Assembly (NCBI RefSeq): GCF_005771435.1
Contig: NZ_VANI01000005.1
Coordinates: forward strand, 186,001 to 250,000
DNA: 64,000 bases
Origin: Microbulbifer harenosus
GTDB lineage: Bacteria > Pseudomonadota > Gammaproteobacteria > Pseudomonadales > Cellvibrionaceae
Reading direction: 5' to 3'
Shown: piece after piece, positions 36,246-45,921 of the stretch
Position numbering within the stretch: the stretch's first letter is position 1
Layout: every line of letters begins with the position of its first letter
Notes under the pieces: generated by a model
Told to the model about the DNA's origin: nothing
The model's input: the letters and a program-made list of their open reading frames with translations, nothing else
Database searches by the model: none
Program-made: the position numbers and the translations under genes

Positions 36246-36944
36246 TTACTCCGTCGCTGTCCCGCCGCTGGCAAACTGCTGGCTTACGTTGAAAAACAGT
36301 GGATACTCTTCCCCGGATTCCGGGTCGCGCACCTGCATCTTGTCGTAGATACCCTGCTTATCGTAAACAATAGACTGATCGAGTACCTGCAGCCCCTTGA
36401 GGCGCACGAAACCGCGCAGCTCCGAAGTGCTGATAGTCTGAAACGCGCTGGCCTGGCTTTTTCCATCGCCACTGTTTTCAATGGAAGTCATCAGGCCTTC
36501 CACCATATACCGGTGCAGATCCTCGCGATCAAAATCTCCCGCCTGACCACTGCAAACCACACCAATCATATGCGCCTCCAGGCTCATATAATTGTGTTCC
36601 AACACCTGATCGACACTGCTTAGGCAGGTTTCAAACTCCGCCTGTTCCACCGCGCTGTATGCTTCCGGCAATCCCTTGAGTTTTACACCACCGTAGGGGT
36701 TGTACTCCGGGGATGCCACATAGGCCCGGCGCAACCGGTCAAAATCCAGGGTAAAGCTCAGTTGAAACGCCTCTTCCAAGAGTTGCCGGTACTCGCTCTG
36801 GTTTTGCTGACGCAGTGTGGTTTCACGCTCCCGCGCATTCTGGGTAGTACCACAGGCCGCCAACGTTAGCGACACGCCCAATACCAGGCCGCGCACGGAC
36901 ATACCTTGCCGCAAAAACTTGAATTCACGAAGGAGGATTGTCAT
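36246..36944 (-). CDS. DUF4919 lipoprotein
   Basis: A 232-residue envelope protein of the DUF4919 family. A lipobox LAAC (cysteine at 31) follows a hydrophobic signal, and a DUF4919-like domain follows: FTLDFDRLRRAYVASPEYNPYGG. It would be anchored in a membrane by its acylated cysteine and face the periplasm. The ATG at 36944 has GGAAG upstream and overlaps the patatin stop by 20 bases. The ATG at 36902 would give a more ordinary signal length but has poor spacing. Function is unknown; translational coupling to the patatin suggests a related envelope job. Confidence 0.75.
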   Translation of the reverse strand: MTILLREFKFLRQGMSVRGLVLGVSLTLAACGTTQNARERETTLRQQNQSEYRQLLEEAFQLSFTLDFDRLRRAYVASPEYNPYGGVKLKGLPEAYSAVEQAEFETCLSSVDQVLEHNYMSLEAHMIGVVCSGQAGDFDREDLHRYMVEGLMTSIENSGDGKSQASAFQTISTSELRGFVRLKGLQVLDQSIVYDKQGIYDKMQVRDPESGEEYPLFFNVSQQFASGGTATE

Positions 36945-38196
36945 TACTTGCTTCCGTTACGGGTTTGACCCGTATTCCAAAAAGGCTCTTCGGCTGAGTC
37001 TCAACCAATTGTGTACGCGGACGCAGAAATTCGCTCAGTTTATCGCGTTCCCACATGGCGTCCTGGTAACCCAGCTCAATCAATTCATCGACGTAAGGTT
37101 TTTCAAATAGCAGATAACTCGCCGCCGACCCGCCGCCACCCGATGTGGTGGCGCCGGTGGAGCGAAACAGCCAACGCAGCGCCGGCGGCAAAAAGCGCAC
37201 CTTGCGCCCAGCGATCCGGTCCAGACTTTGGCTGGGTTCAATTACTGCCGATTCCACCGCGCGCAGGGGCGCCAATTCTTCCAGCGCCTTCCGCTCCACC
37301 GAATCCAGTAGCAGATTGACCCTTTCCAGATGCTCAAGATCCCCCTCGAGACTGTCGATGAAGGCTGCATTAAATAACTGGCCGCCGATCTGTGCCAATG
37401 AGGGCGGGTGTTTCGCCACCTTGCGTCGTTTGCCCCAGTGCACCGGCGAGCGATTGTCGGATACACCGACCACAAATACGCGGCTCGCACCCAAATGCAG
37501 TGCCGGGCTGATGGGCGCCAGCTGGCGCACTGCACCATCGCCAAAGTACTCATCGCCAAGTTTCACCGCTGGGAACAGCGTTGGAATAGCCGCCGAGGCC
37601 ATCAGGTGATCCACCGTAAGCCGGGCTCGTTCACCGCAACGTCGGAATCGCCGCCACTCTTTCAGCTCGTCGTGCCCCTGGAAAAAGCTGACAGATTCCC
37701 CCTGATGATACGACATGGCATTGACGCTCACCGCACGCAGACGGCCTTCGTCGATATTGCGCTGGATATTGGTGAACGGTATCACTTCCATAACCAGGTC
37801 CCGCAACGGACGGTTATCCAGTAACGCCAGCGCCCTGTTGCGCACTACACCGTGGGAGAACAGTGAACGGGTAATGGTGAGGATATTCCCCGCCAGGCTG
37901 GTCCAGTTACTGCGATAAATCCGGTCTACCGTCAGCCCCATCCACAAGTCGCACAGGCGCACCACCGCCTCCTTGAAAGTTCCGGGATGGCTCGCCAGCA
38001 GCAGCGCATTGACCGCGCCGGCAGAAGTGCCGCAGATAATCTTGAAGGGGTTGGGTTCGGCGTCCGGTACCAGCTCCGCGAGGGCCTTTAAAACCCCCAC
38101 CTGATAGGCCGCCCGTGCACCGCCGCCGGAGAGCACCAGTGCACCGGTATTGCCACTGTATTGACCTTGTTGGGGGGGCGGAGTATTCACCGACAA
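36925..38196 (-). CDS. patatin-like phospholipase
   Basis: A 423-residue patatin-family serine lipase. It has the oxyanion glycine loop VLSGGGARAAYQVG, the nucleophile in GTSAGAVNA (Ser58) and the catalytic aspartate in YFGDGAVRQ. RssA-like and ExoU-like relatives hydrolyse phospholipid acyl chains. The C-terminal region (about 330-423) is basic, with a Gly-rich linker near TTSGGGGSAAS. No signal peptide is visible, so it is cytoplasmic or secreted by an unknown route. Its 3' end overlaps the DUF4919 lipoprotein gene. Confidence 0.88.
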   Translation of the reverse strand: MSVNTPPPQQGQYSGNTGALVLSGGGARAAYQVGVLKALAELVPDAEPNPFKIICGTSAGAVNALLLASHPGTFKEAVVRLCDLWMGLTVDRIYRSNWTSLAGNILTITRSLFSHGVVRNRALALLDNRPLRDLVMEVIPFTNIQRNIDEGRLRAVSVNAMSYHQGESVSFFQGHDELKEWRRFRRCGERARLTVDHLMASAAIPTLFPAVKLGDEYFGDGAVRQLAPISPALHLGASRVFVVGVSDNRSPVHWGKRRKVAKHPPSLAQIGGQLFNAAFIDSLEGDLEHLERVNLLLDSVERKALEELAPLRAVESAVIEPSQSLDRIAGRKVRFLPPALRWLFRSTGATTSGGGGSAASYLLFEKPYVDELIELGYQDAMWERDKLSEFLRPRTQLVETQPKSLFGIRVKPVTEASNDNPPS

Positions 38197-38382
38197 AGCT
38201 AGCTACCAGATCAACAAAAGGAGGGACAGCATTTCGGCAGGATAGTGTTTCCGATCAATCTGTCCCGTCTGCAAATTATTCTCATCACTCAGCATAGCAA
38301 CTGAGTCCAGCAGGCGAGCCACGCCACGGCGCCGGGCACCCCAACAGACCCACTGCATCACACAATTATGACCTACAAAGCG

Positions 38383-39387
38383 CTATATGGTCATATCCAC
38401 CACATAGCGGCCGATTCCGTGCCCACGGTGGAGACGTGCGAGAAATTCCGGCGCCTGCTCAAGGGAGATATCCTCCGCGAGCTTCTGCAATTGCTCGCCG
38501 ATATACCAGGGGCCCGCCATTTTTTCCCACACTTCAGCCTTCTTGTGCAACGGCAGTTCGACGCTATCGACCCCCAGCAGGCTGATACCGCGCAGAATGA
38601 ACGGAAACACGTTGGCCTGGAACTGTGCGCCGGACGCCATGCCGCAAGCGGCCACTCCGCCGCCGTACTTAAGGCACTTGATGACGTTGAACAGAGTTTC
38701 CCCTCCAACCGTATCTACCGCCCATGCCCACAGCGGTTTGGCGATGGCCTTGTTGGCAAACGGCGCCAGGGTCTCCCGGTCGAGCACTTTCCAGGCACCG
38801 AGCCCCGTGAGAAATTCCGCGGACTCGAGCTTGCCAGTCACCGCCGCCACCCGGAATCCGAGTTTGGCCAGCAGCGCCACCGCAATAGACCCGACACCGC
38901 CGGTGGCCCCGGTAACCAGCACCTCCCCGTCATCCGGTCCGGCACCCGCCTCCAGTAGCTTTTCGACACACAGAGCGGCAGTCATGCCCGCCGTTCCGAG
39001 CACCATTGCCTCTCGCAGTGTGAGCCCCGGAGGAAGCGGTGTCACCCAGTCCGCCGGCACGGCAATACGTTCCGCCAGGCCGCCCGCGGTATTCATCCCC
39101 AGATCGTATCCGGTTACCAGTACTTTCTGTCCGGGTTCGAAAGTGCCACTCGCATCCGCAATTACGGTGCCGGCCGCGTCGATGCCGGGAGTGTGAGGGT
39201 ATTCACGCGTGACCGCGCGATTGCCAAACGCCGACAGCGCGTCCTTGTAATTCAGCGAAGAGTGGGAAACGGCAATGGTGACCGCATTGGGCGGCAAATC
39301 CTGTAGACGCCGCACAACGATCGACTGATCGTATTTCCCCGCCGCCACTTCTTCCACCCACATTGCGCGAAAGCTATCGTCATCCAT
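38383..39387 (-). CDS. YhdH/AcuI-type medium-chain reductase (acryloyl-CoA reductase family)
   Basis: A 334-residue medium-chain dehydrogenase/reductase resembling E. coli YhdH/AcuI. GroES-like N-terminal domain (SHSSLNYKDALSAFGNR, PHTPGIDAAGTVIAD), then the NADP-binding fold with VLVTGATGGVGSIAVALLAK and GGGVAACGMASG. AcuI relatives reduce acryloyl-CoA to propionyl-CoA in DMSP/acrylate use; others reduce quinones. The ATG at 39387 has AGGGAA 7 bases upstream, so an earlier ATG at 39414 is rejected. Confidence 0.88.
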   Translation of the reverse strand: MDDDSFRAMWVEEVAAGKYDQSIVVRRLQDLPPNAVTIAVSHSSLNYKDALSAFGNRAVTREYPHTPGIDAAGTVIADASGTFEPGQKVLVTGYDLGMNTAGGLAERIAVPADWVTPLPPGLTLREAMVLGTAGMTAALCVEKLLEAGAGPDDGEVLVTGATGGVGSIAVALLAKLGFRVAAVTGKLESAEFLTGLGAWKVLDRETLAPFANKAIAKPLWAWAVDTVGGETLFNVIKCLKYGGGVAACGMASGAQFQANVFPFILRGISLLGVDSVELPLHKKAEVWEKMAGPWYIGEQLQKLAEDISLEQAPEFLARLHRGHGIGRYVVDMTI

Positions 39388-39429
39388 AGCGTTTCCCTGA
39401 GACGTTATTGCCATTGTGCCACGTAGGCC

Positions 39430-40623
39430 CTATTGCGCCTGGTGCCGCCAAGCCGCAAGACGGGAAAACAACCGTGCCATTGCGCTCTCGATCCCGGACT
39501 GCGTGGCGAAACCGATTTTCTTGGCAATGTTCTGCCGTTCCTTGTACTCAACCTGGTAGAGATCGGCATTGCGCGCGCACGATGTAAGGTATTCGTCAGA
39601 GGTTTTCAGTTCATCAACCAACGCCAGATCCAGCGCGCGCTGACCAAACCACACTTCGCCGGTTGCCACCTTGGAAACGTCCAGCTGCGGGCGGTACTCT
39701 GCAACAAAATGCTGAAAAAGAGTGTGGATTTCGTCGAGATCGCTCTGGAATTTCTCTTTTCCCTCCGGGGTATTTTCCCCAAACATAGTAACCGTGCGCT
39801 TGTATTCACCGGCGGTAAACAGCTCGAAATCCACATCATTCCGTTGCAGCAGACGATGGAAGTTCGGCAACTGCGCGACCACACCGATAGAGCCCAGCAT
39901 CGCAAAAGGCGCTGCGAGAATCCGGTCCGCCACACAGGCCATCATATACCCGCCACTGGCTGCCACCTTGTCCACAATGATGGTCAGTTTGACACCCGCG
40001 CTGCGCACTCGCGCCAACTGGCTCGCGGCGAGACCGTAGTTCGCCACCATGCCGCCGGGACTTTCCAGGCAAACGACCACTTCATCTTCACGCTCCGCAA
40101 TCTGCAGAATTGCAGTAATTTCCTCGCGTAAATTGGATAGAGCACTAGCCTTGATATCGCCGTCAAAGTGCACCACAAACAGTCTTTTGCGCGCGTCGCG
40201 CTCAATGGCGGGCGCAGACTGTTCGCCTCCGGCCCCCGCTTCGGCATCGGCTTCCGCCTGCTCGGGCACTTTTACCTCGTGTGCGTCTTTCTCCGCGACG
40301 TCTTTATTTCTGTGCTTGCGTGCCTTTGCCTCGGCTTTCAACTCGGCTTTGCGTTTTTTTGCTTGCGCCTTGGCCTCAGCCTTCTTGTCCTTATCCTGCT
40401 GTTTTTTAAGTTCCGCGTATTCGGCATCGTCCAAGACCGCTGCCAGCAGAGCTTCCTTCATATCGTCATAGCGGTCGTTCAGTCTGTGGACCGCGATGTG
40501 TCCGGGCTGGCGATCACGGTGATGCGCCCGGTTGGCCACAACAATACCGAGGATCACCAACAGGGCCACGACGATGGTAACGACCTTTGCCAGAAACAAT
40601 CCGTATTCACTCAGAAATTCCAC
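39430..40623 (-). CDS. sohB: SohB, inner-membrane S49 peptidase
   Basis: A 397-residue signal-peptide-peptidase-like serine protease. A transmembrane anchor (about 8-30) is followed by a Lys/Ala/Glu-rich linker (about 68-140) and the S49 domain with the Ser/Lys dyad: Ser223 in KVAASGGYMMA and Lys275 in AGEYKRTVTMF. The LESPGGMVANYG oxyanion loop is present. SohB degrades periplasmic or membrane peptides, including cleaved signal peptides. The charged linker is longer than in E. coli SohB and low-complexity. Confidence 0.93.
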   Translation of the reverse strand: MEFLSEYGLFLAKVVTIVVALLVILGIVVANRAHHRDRQPGHIAVHRLNDRYDDMKEALLAAVLDDAEYAELKKQQDKDKKAEAKAQAKKRKAELKAEAKARKHRNKDVAEKDAHEVKVPEQAEADAEAGAGGEQSAPAIERDARKRLFVVHFDGDIKASALSNLREEITAILQIAEREDEVVVCLESPGGMVANYGLAASQLARVRSAGVKLTIIVDKVAASGGYMMACVADRILAAPFAMLGSIGVVAQLPNFHRLLQRNDVDFELFTAGEYKRTVTMFGENTPEGKEKFQSDLDEIHTLFQHFVAEYRPQLDVSKVATGEVWFGQRALDLALVDELKTSDEYLTSCARNADLYQVEYKERQNIAKKIGFATQSGIESAMARLFSRLAAWRHQAQ

Positions 40624-40669
40624 TCAACCCCCAAAAATTCCACTTCAATTGTGTATGCAGTTCGACGCG

Positions 40670-41326
40670 TCAACGCCACTCGTTCAACGCCGACTGCGCC
40701 TGCTGATTCAGCGGGCGCGCAAGCAATCCGGTGTGGCTGATTCGCACTTCATATACAGCGCCATCCTGCATCGGCAGGAACGTCGCACTACCGTAAACGG
40801 CGTCCACTACCGGTACACTGCTGTCCATCCCCCGCAACAGGTTCCAGACATCAACACCATATTCGCTCTGCCCCAGGGCATACACCGAGCGTTGCTTGTT
40901 GCGTTCGTCCTGCAGCGTCAGGTAACGACCGCTGAGGCGGTCCAGACGATAGGCTGGTTCAATTCCCCAGCGCGCCAGCGCGCCTTTCCATTTCAGCATG
41001 CGCGCATCCAATTGCCATTGATCTCCATAGAGTTGGAACTCCTGCGAGATGCCATCTTCGTCCGCAAATTTAACCATGAAATGCTGATCACCGAGGCGCT
41101 CGAACGACACAGTGCCAACACTGTGCTCATTCGCCAGATTGCGATAGCTGTATACATCCAGCGCCACCAGAACAATCAACAGCGCTCCCGCCAGGAATAG
41201 CAGGCCGACCGTACCGCGGAGAAACCCCAGTAGCCAGTTGCCCTTGAGCAACACCTTACCGCCCCAAAACACCAGAAGCAGAGCAACAAATGCAATAACG
41301 AAGGTAATGGCGATATACATTATCAA
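40670..41326 (-). CDS. Small inner-membrane protein of unknown function
   Basis: A 218-residue product with two hydrophobic helices at the N-terminus (about 3-22 and 35-57, the second ending LLIVLVALDVYSYRNL) and a soluble domain of about 150 residues rich in strands. Similar proteins are found in Pseudomonas next to nudC and fimL, where they are sometimes labelled as multidrug transporters without evidence. The function is unknown. It lies between sohB and nudC on the same strand. Confidence 0.7.
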   Translation of the reverse strand: MIMYIAITFVIAFVALLLVFWGGKVLLKGNWLLGFLRGTVGLLFLAGALLIVLVALDVYSYRNLANEHSVGTVSFERLGDQHFMVKFADEDGISQEFQLYGDQWQLDARMLKWKGALARWGIEPAYRLDRLSGRYLTLQDERNKQRSVYALGQSEYGVDVWNLLRGMDSSVPVVDAVYGSATFLPMQDGAVYEVRISHTGLLARPLNQQAQSALNEWR

Positions 41327-41363
41327 AGCCTCAGATTTGGCGGCGCGTCACCTGGCTCAGCGC

Positions 41364-42173
41364 TCAATCCATATCCATGAATGTTCTAATCAGTTGACCG
41401 GACAGAGTTTCCGCTGGCGGAATGGTTTCGGGAATTTGGCGGCGATGGAACCAGCGCGCCTCCATAATTTCCTCCTGATCTGGGGTCAGGATGCCGCCGC
41501 GGGCTTCCGCCAGATATCCGATCATCAATTGGCCGGGGAAAGGCCAGGACTGTGTGCCCACATATCGGGTGACATCTACGTCGAGCCCGACCTCCTCTCG
41601 CGCCTCCCGGGCGACAGCCTGCTCTGCGCTTTCCCCGGGTTCGATAAAACCGGCCAGCGCGGTATACAGAGAATGTCGATGATGGGTATGACGCGCCAGC
41701 AGGCACTCATCACCGCGGGTGATCAGCATGATGACACAGGGAGAAATACGCGGATATACCGCGAGATTACAGTGAGAGCATACGCGCGCACGGTCGCGGG
41801 GATGGAACTCTGTTCGCAGGCCGCAGCGCCCACAATGCTGGTGATCAAGATCCCAGTTGACCACCTGCATGGCTCGGCCAGCGAGGAAAAACAGCGGCTC
41901 TTCGACCACACCCAGCAAGCTGCGCAAGCCGCGCCACTCACACCCGGGGAGGTCCACACGAATCGGCAGGTGGTGCACGCCGCAGGCTTTCCCCTGCCAT
42001 TCGCCCAGATAGTGGCTGACGATCCCGGCTTCCCCTTCACCCGCCTGCCAGACCGGCAGTACATCGTGCAGCGGCCCTGCACCGGTGCAGAGTATTTCGC
42101 CATTGGAAACGACCAAGTGCCAATGAAATACCGGGTGCGGCAAGACCCGCGCGGCAGGGTTGAACTCTGTCAT
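41364..42173 (-). CDS. nudC: NAD-capped RNA hydrolase / NADH pyrophosphatase NudC
   Basis: A Nudix hydrolase of about 269 residues. A zinc-ribbon (CGRCG with CSHCN) precedes the Nudix box GFIEPGESAEQAVAREAREEVG, and the NudC-specific TQSWPFPGQLMIGY follows, corresponding to SQPWPFPxS in E. coli. NudC cleaves NADH and removes NAD caps from RNA 5' ends. The ATG at 42173 was chosen; the frame remains open upstream from a TTG at 42236, for which no ribosome-binding site is seen. Confidence 0.93.
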   Translation of the reverse strand: MTEFNPAARVLPHPVFHWHLVVSNGEILCTGAGPLHDVLPVWQAGEGEAGIVSHYLGEWQGKACGVHHLPIRVDLPGCEWRGLRSLLGVVEEPLFFLAGRAMQVVNWDLDHQHCGRCGLRTEFHPRDRARVCSHCNLAVYPRISPCVIMLITRGDECLLARHTHHRHSLYTALAGFIEPGESAEQAVAREAREEVGLDVDVTRYVGTQSWPFPGQLMIGYLAEARGGILTPDQEEIMEARWFHRRQIPETIPPAETLSGQLIRTFMDMD

Positions 42174-42257
42174 AGGACTCTGATTGAGAGGACTTGAATT
42201 GCTGACCACGGACTGCTCACCGAAAAATGCGTTCAAGACTGCACCAAGGGAGCGACC

Positions 42258-43955
42258 TCAGGCAACCTCAACGGGGTAGCCGAGCGCCTCCAGGCTCTCA
42301 ACTGCGAGATCCAGCGACTTCATATCCGCCTGACGATGCAGTTTCACCTCTCCCAGGTAGTATTCGAGACTGATGATGGCATCCGCGAAGATTTCCAGTG
42401 ATTGCTCCACCGCCGGCGCAACGGTTTTCTGGTCGATCACCGCATCGACGAAGTGCGCCAGGCGCTCCACAACCGCCGCCGCGCGGCTGAGGCTCAGCAC
42501 GACCAGCCCTCCGCGGACACTGTTTAAGGTGGTGGACACATTGCGAATATGACCGTGGTCAAAGGACGAGTCTGCATATGCCCCGAGTGCGCGCTTAATC
42601 AGCGCCAGTCCGGCTTCCGCCTCTTTCAACACCGCCAGTTCTGCTTCCGCCAGCTGACTGCGCTCCAGCGCGATATCCGCATGGCCGGACTCGTCCAGTT
42701 CGATGCTGGAGCTTTGGCGCAGTGCCCGAATGGTACTGTCAACGGCGAGAATTTGATTGGTGAGCTGTTGCAATGCGTTGTCGGCAGCGCGCCCACCCGC
42801 GGTGGCACAGCTCTGATACGCCGTCAGCGAACCGTTCAGATTCTCACCGATGCGACGGAAGTTAAGCAGAATCAGCGTGTTGGCGATGCGGCGCAGTGTT
42901 TCCACCAGGCCACTCTCTTCACCGAGGTCATTGAAGCCCGCCATCTCGGCGTCGTCGAGAATCCGCCGCACCCCGGAGAGCTCTTCATCCAGTGCGTTGG
43001 CCACCGCCGCAATGGCAGTGGCACCGGGCCCACCGAGGCTGGAACGGTCGCGTTCCAACTCCGGCTCCCGATAAGACAACGGGCGCACACCAAACACCTG
43101 CAGGAGCTTTTCGCCCTGCCCGGAGGGGCCCGCCAGGGCGAGCCAATACAGGCACTCTTTCACCAGCACCGGAGGCGCCGGCTGATCCAACACCGTGTCG
43201 CCATCCCGGCAGATATTGCGCAAGCGACGATCCAGCATGCTGAACACCATCACCCGCTGACGGTTGACCAGCATCTCGCGACTGGCCATGGCACCAATCG
43301 CCGCGCCGGCCACGGTCCACAATTTTCCATTTGGACGGCCGGCACACACGCTGGCAATGCGCTGTAGTGCCCTCGCCATCATGGTGTAAGCTGGTGCCCG
43401 TGGTTTGCCTTTTAGCAACGCCAGCAAGCCCACTTGGTACATGTGACGGAAACGGCGTACGAAGCTCTTGAGATCCTCGGACACCACCGACGACGAAACA
43501 ATTCCCGGCACGGTGGCATCCAGCCGGCAACGTAGAAAGTGACTTTCAGGCACGGGAGCCTGGGCACGGGCGAGGCGCAGGTTGTTGATGTAGGGCACCA
43601 GAAGTTCGGGACGAACAGTACCCCGATTCTGGACAAAATCCAGGTAACGGGTCAAAACATAAAAGGCCGTGCCTACCCCCTCCAGCAGTTCCATAGGGAA
43701 TTGCTGGCGGTCCTGCAGAAGATCGGTCATTGCCGTCAGCATTTCCTGGGCGAGCAGCTCCGCAGCGCTCAACTGCACCATCTGCAGCACACCTGTCACC
43801 TGGCGCAGGGCCTGGATGCACTGCTCCAGCGACTGCTTGTTGCGGTGATCAGCGGCAAACTGGTCCAGGTAGCCGGTGGCCCCCTCAATACTCGCAACCA
43901 ATTCTTCCTTGACCAAACTGACGGATGTCAGATTGACTTCGCGCAATTCACTCAT
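42258..43955 (-). CDS. fimL: FimL-like type IV pilus/cAMP regulatory scaffold
   Basis: A 565-residue all-helical protein resembling Pseudomonas FimL, itself similar to the N-terminus of the ChpA/PilL histidine kinase. The repeated four-helix Hpt-like domains are visible (LVKEELVASIEGATGYLDQF, LRQVTGVLQMVQLSAAELLAQ, RRIANTLILLNFRRIGENL), but no kinase, receiver or phosphorylatable histidine motif is seen. FimL controls twitching motility and cAMP by localising partners at the pole. Adjacency to nudC is conserved with P. aeruginosa, which supports the call. Confidence 0.8.
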   Translation of the reverse strand: MSELREVNLTSVSLVKEELVASIEGATGYLDQFAADHRNKQSLEQCIQALRQVTGVLQMVQLSAAELLAQEMLTAMTDLLQDRQQFPMELLEGVGTAFYVLTRYLDFVQNRGTVRPELLVPYINNLRLARAQAPVPESHFLRCRLDATVPGIVSSSVVSEDLKSFVRRFRHMYQVGLLALLKGKPRAPAYTMMARALQRIASVCAGRPNGKLWTVAGAAIGAMASREMLVNRQRVMVFSMLDRRLRNICRDGDTVLDQPAPPVLVKECLYWLALAGPSGQGEKLLQVFGVRPLSYREPELERDRSSLGGPGATAIAAVANALDEELSGVRRILDDAEMAGFNDLGEESGLVETLRRIANTLILLNFRRIGENLNGSLTAYQSCATAGGRAADNALQQLTNQILAVDSTIRALRQSSSIELDESGHADIALERSQLAEAELAVLKEAEAGLALIKRALGAYADSSFDHGHIRNVSTTLNSVRGGLVVLSLSRAAAVVERLAHFVDAVIDQKTVAPAVEQSLEIFADAIISLEYYLGEVKLHRQADMKSLDLAVESLEALGYPVEVA

Positions 43956-44301
43956 TGCCTACACCACTGCAATTGTCGTTATAGTTTTACCGGCCCAGGC
44001 AGGCGCATACGCCCCGCATAGCCGGATTCGACACATTTTTCGCAATTTGAACTTCCAATAGCAACCACACCTGTGGTATGGCGGTATATCGGATTCCCCT
44101 GTCAGAAAAGCAATTTATACGAAACTGTATAAGAGTCCACCTTTAAGCCATCAATTTCCACCGAATAATCGACAAATCGCGCCCAGAGGCCGCTGAATTG
44201 GTAAATCCAATTGAATTTTCCGCCGGAAGTGGGTAGGTTTCCGGACGACCTCCCGGCAGTATCGGGACGGGCCCATTGCGATCCAAGGAAGTTGTCTAAA
44301 A
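43956..44301. other. Divergent control region, fimL/nhaB
   Basis: 346 bases without a gene. It holds two short palindromes: ACCACA-CC-TGTGGT (44064-44077) and TTATAC-N6-GTATAA (44115-44132), the latter with the size of a typical dimeric-regulator site. Neither is matched to a known regulator. No convincing promoter could be chosen by eye. Confidence 0.5.
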
Positions 44302-45834
44302 ATGAACGCTCTCAATGACTCGATGCCCCGAACTGGCGGTGGGCTGGGCCGCGCCTTCAGCGAAAATTTTCTCGGCGAAGCGCCCGACTGGTACAAACTG
44401 ACCATCGCTATATTCCTGCTGGCAAATCCGATCCTGCTGCATGTCACCTCCCCATTTATCACCGGTTGGGTGCTGATCGGCGAGTTTATTTTCACTCTTG
44501 CCATGGCCCTGAAGTGCTATCCACTACAGCCGGGCGGACTACTGGCCATAGAGGCGGTACTGCTCGGTATGACCAGCAGCGATTCCGTGTTTCGTGAAGT
44601 CACGGACAACATCCAGGTCATCCTGCTGTTGATGTTCATGGTAGCCGGCATCTACTTCATGAAGAACCTACTGCTTTATGTATTCACCAAGCTGCTGATC
44701 AATGTGCGCTCGAAAACAGCGCTTTCACTGCTTTTCTGTGGCGTGTCCGCAGTACTTTCCGCGTTTCTGGACGCACTGACCGTTACCGCAGTCCTGATCA
44801 GCGTGGCGGTCGGTTTTTACGCGGTATATCACAAGGTCGCATCCAATCGCCCTGCACATTCGGATCACGACCACTCGCGGGATGACGAAGTAGTGGAATA
44901 CCACCGCTCCGATCTCGACCAGTTCCGGGCCTTTCTGCGCAGTCTTATCATGCACGGTGCAGTGGGCACCGCTCTCGGGGGCGTCTGCACCCTGGTTGGC
45001 GAACCGCAAAACCTGCTGATTGCTGAAAAAGCCGGTTGGGATTTCGTACAGTTCTTTATCAATATGGCCCCTGTGACACTGCCCGCATTTGCCGCCGGCC
45101 TGATTACCTGCATCCTGCTGGAGAAAGTCAGGATGTTCGGTTACGGCGCACGACTGCCAGACACGGTGCGCGATGTACTGGCCAACTTTGCCAGAGAACA
45201 GGAACAAAAACGCACCCAGCGAGACGTGATTGAGCTCTGGATTCAGGGAACCGTCGCCGTGATTCTGGTTCTGTCACTGGCCTTCCACGTGGCGGAAGTG
45301 GGCATCATCGGCCTGATGATCATTGTGCTTCTGACCGCATTCAATGGCGTTATTCAAGAGGCCCGCATCGGTCACGCGTTCGAGGAAGCGCTGCCATTTA
45401 CCGCACTCCTGGTCGTGTTCTTTGCGATCGTCGCGGTTATTCACGAGCAACACTTGTTCGAACCGGTCACCCACTTTGTACTAAGTCTTGAGCCACAACA
45501 ACAACCGGGCATGCTGTTCCTCGCTAACGGCATTCTGTCCATGATCAGCGACAATGTGTTCGTTGCCACCGTTTACATCAACGAAGTCAAGACAGCCCTC
45601 ACCGCAGGGGACATCACCCGCGAACACTTTGACAAACTGGCTGTTGCCATCAATACCGGCACCAATCTGCCGAGCGTCGCAACGCCCAATGGACAGGCAG
45701 CGTTCCTGTTTCTCCTGACTTCGGCATTGGCTCCGCTGATTCGCCTCTCTTACGGTCGCATGGTCATGATGGCCCTGCCCTACACCATTGTGCTTACCGT
45801 GGTGGCGTTGGCGTGCGTGGTTTACGCCATCTAG
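44302..45834 (+). CDS. nhaB: Na+/H+ antiporter NhaB
   Basis: A 510-residue integral membrane antiporter exporting sodium in exchange for protons. It matches NhaB along its length: [13 protein letters not shown] near the start, [85 protein letters not shown], and [24 protein letters not shown] His/Asp-rich loop ([10 protein letters not shown]) follows TM4, as in many NhaB. AAGGAAG lies 11 bases upstream. Such antiporters matter in marine bacteria. It converges on dnaQ with a shared terminator. Confidence 0.96.
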   Translation: MNALNDSMPRTGGGLGRAFSENFLGEAPDWYKLTIAIFLLANPILLHVTSPFITGWVLIGEFIFTLAMALKCYPLQPGGLLAIEAVLLGMTSSDSVFREVTDNIQVILLLMFMVAGIYFMKNLLLYVFTKLLINVRSKTALSLLFCGVSAVLSAFLDALTVTAVLISVAVGFYAVYHKVASNRPAHSDHDHSRDDEVVEYHRSDLDQFRAFLRSLIMHGAVGTALGGVCTLVGEPQNLLIAEKAGWDFVQFFINMAPVTLPAFAAGLITCILLEKVRMFGYGARLPDTVRDVLANFAREQEQKRTQRDVIELWIQGTVAVILVLSLAFHVAEVGIIGLMIIVLLTAFNGVIQEARIGHAFEEALPFTALLVVFFAIVAVIHEQHLFEPVTHFVLSLEPQQQPGMLFLANGILSMISDNVFVATVYINEVKTALTAGDITREHFDKLAVAINTGTNLPSVATPNGQAAFLFLLTSALAPLIRLSYGRMVMMALPYTIVLTVVALACVVYAI

Positions 45835-45870
45835 CGATCCACACCAAGCAATCCAGACATTCAAAAACGC

Positions 45871-45900
45871 AAAAGGGGCCTAAGGCCCCTTTTGTGTTTT
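45871..45900. terminator. Bidirectional terminator between nhaB and dnaQ
   Basis: Perfect 10-bp stem AAAAGGGGCC (45871-45880) with GGCCCCTTTT (45884-45893) around TAA, followed by T-rich sequence; the A-run on the other side serves the convergent dnaQ transcript. Confidence 0.9.
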
Positions 45901-45921
45901 TCGCATCTCAAACAATATCGT

